DNA of 64,000 nt from Streptomyces roseoverticillatus (lineage in GTDB: Bacteria; Actinomycetota; Actinomycetes; Streptomycetales; Streptomycetaceae), in NCBI RefSeq assembly GCF_000719265.1, contig NZ_JOFL01000006.1, forward strand, positions 569,817 to 633,816. Reading direction: 5' to 3'. Shown here piece by piece: positions 62,148 through 64,000 of this stretch (within the stretch, counting starts at the first letter, position 1; each line of letters begins with the position of its first letter). Below the pieces are notes generated by a model. That model was not told the DNA's origin, ran no database searches, and saw only the letters and a list, made by a program, of their open reading frames with translations. Both the position numbers and the translations under genes were made by a program.

Positions 62148-64000
62148 ATGACCACATCCAGCGAAAACGTCGTCGCGGCCCTTCGCGCCTCGCTGAAGGA
62201 GGCCGAGCACCTGCGCCGGCAGAACCACAAGCTCGTCGCCGCGGCCAGGGAGCCGGTCGCGATCGTCGCGATGAGCTGCCGCTACCCCGGCGGCGTGCAC
62301 TCGCCCGAGGACCTGTGGGAACTCCTGGCCGCGGGGAAGGACGCGATCGGCGCGTTCCCCACGGACCGCGGCTGGGACCTGGACGCCCTGCGGGACGCCG
62401 GGGCCGACCGGCGCGGCAACGCCGTCAGCCAGGAAGGCGGCTTCCTCGACGGCGCGGGGGACTTCGACGCGGACTTCTTCGGCATCTCGCCGCGCGAGGC
62501 CGTCACCATGGACCCGCAGCAGCGGCTGCTCCTGGAGACCTCGTGGGAGGCGATCGAGAGGGCCGGCATCGACCCGCTGTCCCTGCGCGGCAGCCGCACC
62601 GGCGTCTACGTCGGCACGAACGGCCAGGACTACGCCTACCTGCTCGTCCGGTCCCTGGCCGACGCCACCGGCGACATCGGCACCGGAATCGCCGCCAGCG
62701 CCACGTCCGGCCGGCTCTCCTACACGCTGGGCCTGGAGGGCCCGGCGGTGACCGTCGACACGGCGTGCTCCTCATCCCTCGTGGCCCTGCACACGGCGGT
62801 CCAGGCCCTCCGGGCCGGCGAGTGCTCGCTGGCCCTGGTCGGCGGGGTCAACGTCATGTCGTCCCCCGGCTCCCTGATGGAGTTCAGCCGGCAGGGCGGA
62901 CTGGCGGCCGACGGCCGCTGCAAGGCGTTCGCGGACGCGGCCGACGGCACCGGGTGGTCCGAAGGCGTGGGCGTCCTCCTCGTCGAGCGGCTCTCCGACG
63001 CCCGCCGCAACGGACACCCCGTCCTCGCCGTCGTCCGGGGCTCGGCCGTCAACCAGGACGGCGCCTCCAACGGCTTCACCGCGCCCAGCGGCCCGTCGCA
63101 GCAGCGGGTGATCCGCCAGGCGCTGGCGAGCGCGGGGTTGTCGGCCTCCGATGTGGATGTGGTGGAGGCGCACGGTACGGGCACCCCCTTGGGAGATCCG
63201 ATCGAGGCGCAGGCGGTGCTGGCGACGTACGGGCAGGGCCGGGATCCGGCACGGCCGTTGCTGCTGGGTTCGGTGAAGTCCAACCTCGGCCACACACAGG
63301 CCGCCGCCGGGGTGGCGGGAATCATCAAGACCGTCATGGCGATGCGGCACGGGGTCTTGCCGAAGACCCTGCACGTGGATGCGCCGTCGTCGCACGTGGA
63401 CTGGTCGTCCGGGGCGGTCGGGCTGCTGACGGAGGCCCAGGAGTGGCCCGAGACCGGCCGGCCGTGGCGGGCTGGTGTCTCGTCGTTCGGGATCAGCGGC
63501 ACGAACGCGCACGTGATCGTGGAGCAGGCAGAACCGGAACCGGAACCGGAGACGGCGGCCGAGGACCCGGTAACGGATCCGTCGCCCGGCCTGGTGCCGT
63601 GGCCGGTGTCGGCCCGGTCCGAGGCGGCGCTGGCGGCGCAGATCGAGCGGATCTCGGCGCTGCGGGGCGTGACGTCACCGGTGGACGTGGGGTTCTCGCT
63701 CGTCTCGGGCCGCTCGGCCTTCGAACACCGGGCGGTGCTGCTGGCGCAGGGGCCTGACGGCGAGCTGTCCGAACCGGCCCGGGGGCGCGCGGAGACGGGC
63801 CGCCGGGTCGCGGTGCTGTTCTCGGGTCAGGGTGCCCAGCGGGTGGGTATGGGCCGGGAGCTGGCCGCGCGTTTTCCGGTGTTCGCGGAGGCGCTGGATG
63901 TGGTGCTGGGGCATTTCGACGGTGAGCTGCGTGAGGTGATGTTCGCCGATGCGGAGCGGTTGGACGCGACGGGGTTTACGCAGCCGGCGTTGTTCGCGGT
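62148..64000 (+). CDS. Next type I PKS, N-terminal part only (runs off the window)
   Basis: The ATG at 62148 lies 11 bp after the previous PKS stop, so the two are co-transcribed. The visible 617 residues start with a docking coiled coil ([19 protein letters not shown]). A complete KS (about 62250-63520, DTACSSS intact) follows, and then the start of an AT ([14 protein letters not shown] near 63,810). The AT specificity motif is beyond the window. By position it corresponds to NysJ/AmphJ (three modules) or PimS3 (one module); length would tell which. From about 63,100 codon use shifts from C-ending toward G-ending codons. Confidence 0.93.
   Translation, partial: MTTSSENVVAALRASLKEAEHLRRQNHKLVAAAREPVAIVAMSCRYPGGVHSPEDLWELLAAGKDAIGAFPTDRGWDLDALRDAGADRRGNAVSQEGGFLDGAGDFDADFFGISPREAVTMDPQQRLLLETSWEAIERAGIDPLSLRGSRTGVYVGTNGQDYAYLLVRSLADATGDIGTGIAASATSGRLSYTLGLEGPAVTVDTACSSSLVALHTAVQALRAGECSLALVGGVNVMSSPGSLMEFSRQGGLAADGRCKAFADAADGTGWSEGVGVLLVERLSDARRNGHPVLAVVRGSAVNQDGASNGFTAPSGPSQQRVIRQALASAGLSASDVDVVEAHGTGTPLGDPIEAQAVLATYGQGRDPARPLLLGSVKSNLGHTQAAAGVAGIIKTVMAMRHGVLPKTLHVDAPSSHVDWSSGAVGLLTEAQEWPETGRPWRAGVSSFGISGTNAHVIVEQAEPEPEPETAAEDPVTDPSPGLVPWPVSARSEAALAAQIERISALRGVTSPVDVGFSLVSGRSAFEHRAVLLAQGPDGELSEPARGRAETGRRVAVLFSGQGAQRVGMGRELAARFPVFAEALDVVLGHFDGELREVMFADAERLDATGFTQPALFA

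Overview
The window is chromosomal DNA of a high-GC actinomycete, almost certainly a Streptomyces or close relative. The support is the strong G/C bias at third codon positions, GTG starts, GGAGG-type ribosome sites, a SARP/AfsR-type regulator, a Streptomyces-like intergenic repeat, a GH19 chitinase and a giant modular type I polyketide synthase (PKS). I used no database; all names come from motifs and family knowledge.

Layout. (1) 1-6.5 kb: a 5'-truncated gene, a DyP-type peroxidase and a catalase-like heme protein form a + strand oxidative set. They are followed by a - strand pair (FAD monooxygenase and extradiol dioxygenase) and a + strand cupin. (2) 6.7-12.6 kb: a - strand catabolic cluster with an IclR regulator, two family III CoA-transferases (one with permuted halves) and a translationally coupled pair of acyl-CoA dehydrogenases. 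(3) 12.8-22 kb: an island of secreted proteins, comprising two S1 proteases, a basic-secretory-protein metallopeptidase, a CAP protein, an expansin/RlpA-like barrel, a chitinase and a small Cys-containing protein. Three of them carry ricin-type lectin modules. An IS5-family element sits at the stop codon of the metallopeptidase. (4) 22-25 kb: a small hypothetical protein, a TetR/hydrolase pair with a clear operator, and an APH-fold kinase.

(5) 25.1-30.6 kb is the most unusual part. An AfsR-like SARP regulator precedes four 11-bp direct repeats, the architecture SARPs bind. Next come a 27-codon gene for a Lys-rich peptide ending NHAWVLHVI, a strong hairpin, a cytochrome P450 and a JmjC/cupin oxygenase. 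I read this as a compact RiPP locus in which a P450 cross-links, and a JmjC enzyme probably hydroxylates, a tiny precursor. It resembles tryptorubin-type (atropopeptide) loci, with an extra oxygenase.

(6) 30.7-64 kb: a SpoIIE-type phosphatase, then GDP-mannose 4,6-dehydratase and a 9,546-residue hexamodular PKS, then the start of a second PKS running off the window. GDP-mannose 4,6-dehydratase is the first committed step to GDP-mycosamine in polyene pathways. The module order is DH+KR, KR, methylmalonyl+KR, KR, dead KR, KR. This matches the NysI/AmphI (or PimS2) class of polyene macrolide synthases, where the polyene ends, a methyl branch that later becomes a carboxyl is added, and a keto group for the hemiketal is left.
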